From: Paramecium tetraurelia
Lineage: Eukaryota > Ciliophora > Oligohymenophorea > Peniculida > Parameciidae
DNA: 64,000 bases
Direction: 5' to 3'
Assembly (NCBI RefSeq): GCF_000165425.1
Contig: NW_001798972.1
Coordinates: 63,368-127,367 of the forward strand
This document shows positions 63,856 through 64,000 of the stretch, piece by piece (positions within the stretch are counted from its first letter, which is position 1; each line of letters starts with the position of its first letter). The translations under genes and the position numbers were made by a program. The notes under the pieces are model-generated. The model did no database searches and was not told where the DNA came from. It saw only the letters and a list, made by a program, of their open reading frames with translations.

Positions 63856-64000
63856 GAAACCTATGCCATAAAACTGAAAGAATCTTAAAAAGACTGAAAC
63901 TAGTATTTACGAACTAAACTACTGACATTCTAACTATATTTATAAGGTTTACAAGAGTCCAATTCGAGTTCAACTCATGAATGCTAAGAATTTGGTTAAC

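Overview
The window reads as ciliate macronuclear DNA, most like Paramecium. It is strongly AT-rich. Long reading frames exist only if TAA and TAG are read as glutamine and TGA is the sole stop. Genes are tightly packed on both strands, often 20-150 bp apart, and are cut by very small introns (20-47 nt), nearly all GTA...TAG. I translated by hand with that code and rebuilt 28 genes whose spliced lengths divide by three and end in TGA. A few more are partial, unresolved or broken. No rRNA, tRNA, CRISPR array, transposon or virus-like element was recognised.

Layout. 0-9 kb: a cysteine-rich surface protein, two unrecognised proteins and a bZIP protein. 9-17 kb: an unresolved stretch, an SPX-EXS (XPR1-like) phosphate exporter, a B-box-like zinc/coiled-coil protein and a small coiled-coil protein. 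17-26 kb: a long coiled-coil protein, a DYRK kinase, a possible structured RNA, the Fe-S assembly WD40 protein CIAO1, a mitochondrial carrier, an unknown protein and a PH plus NlpC/P60-like hydrolase. 26-36 kb: an Aurora-like kinase with a huge Gln/Glu/Arg tail, a zinc-finger WD40 protein, a small MGSC protein and a SHIPPO (PGPGSY) repeat protein. 36-50 kb: a macro-WWE-PARP protein, a four-module jelly-roll protein, a second zinc-WD40 paralogue and a MATE transporter. 50-64 kb: a lipase pseudogene, a protein with a fresh 75-bp duplication, a cullin, an oxysterol-binding-related protein with PH and START-like parts, a thioredoxin, a small mitochondrial-looking protein, a multi-pass membrane protein and a secreted protein running toward the window edge.

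No operon-like pathway is apparent; neighbours are functionally mixed, as expected for a ciliate chromosome. Themes are signalling (two kinases, PARP, cullin, bZIP, two WD40 scaffolds), membrane transport and lipid handling (SPX-EXS, SLC25, MATE, ORP) and cilium or cytoskeleton (SHIPPO repeats, coiled coils). Single-base phase breaks in a few genes may be sequence errors, young pseudogenes or missed introns; each is flagged.
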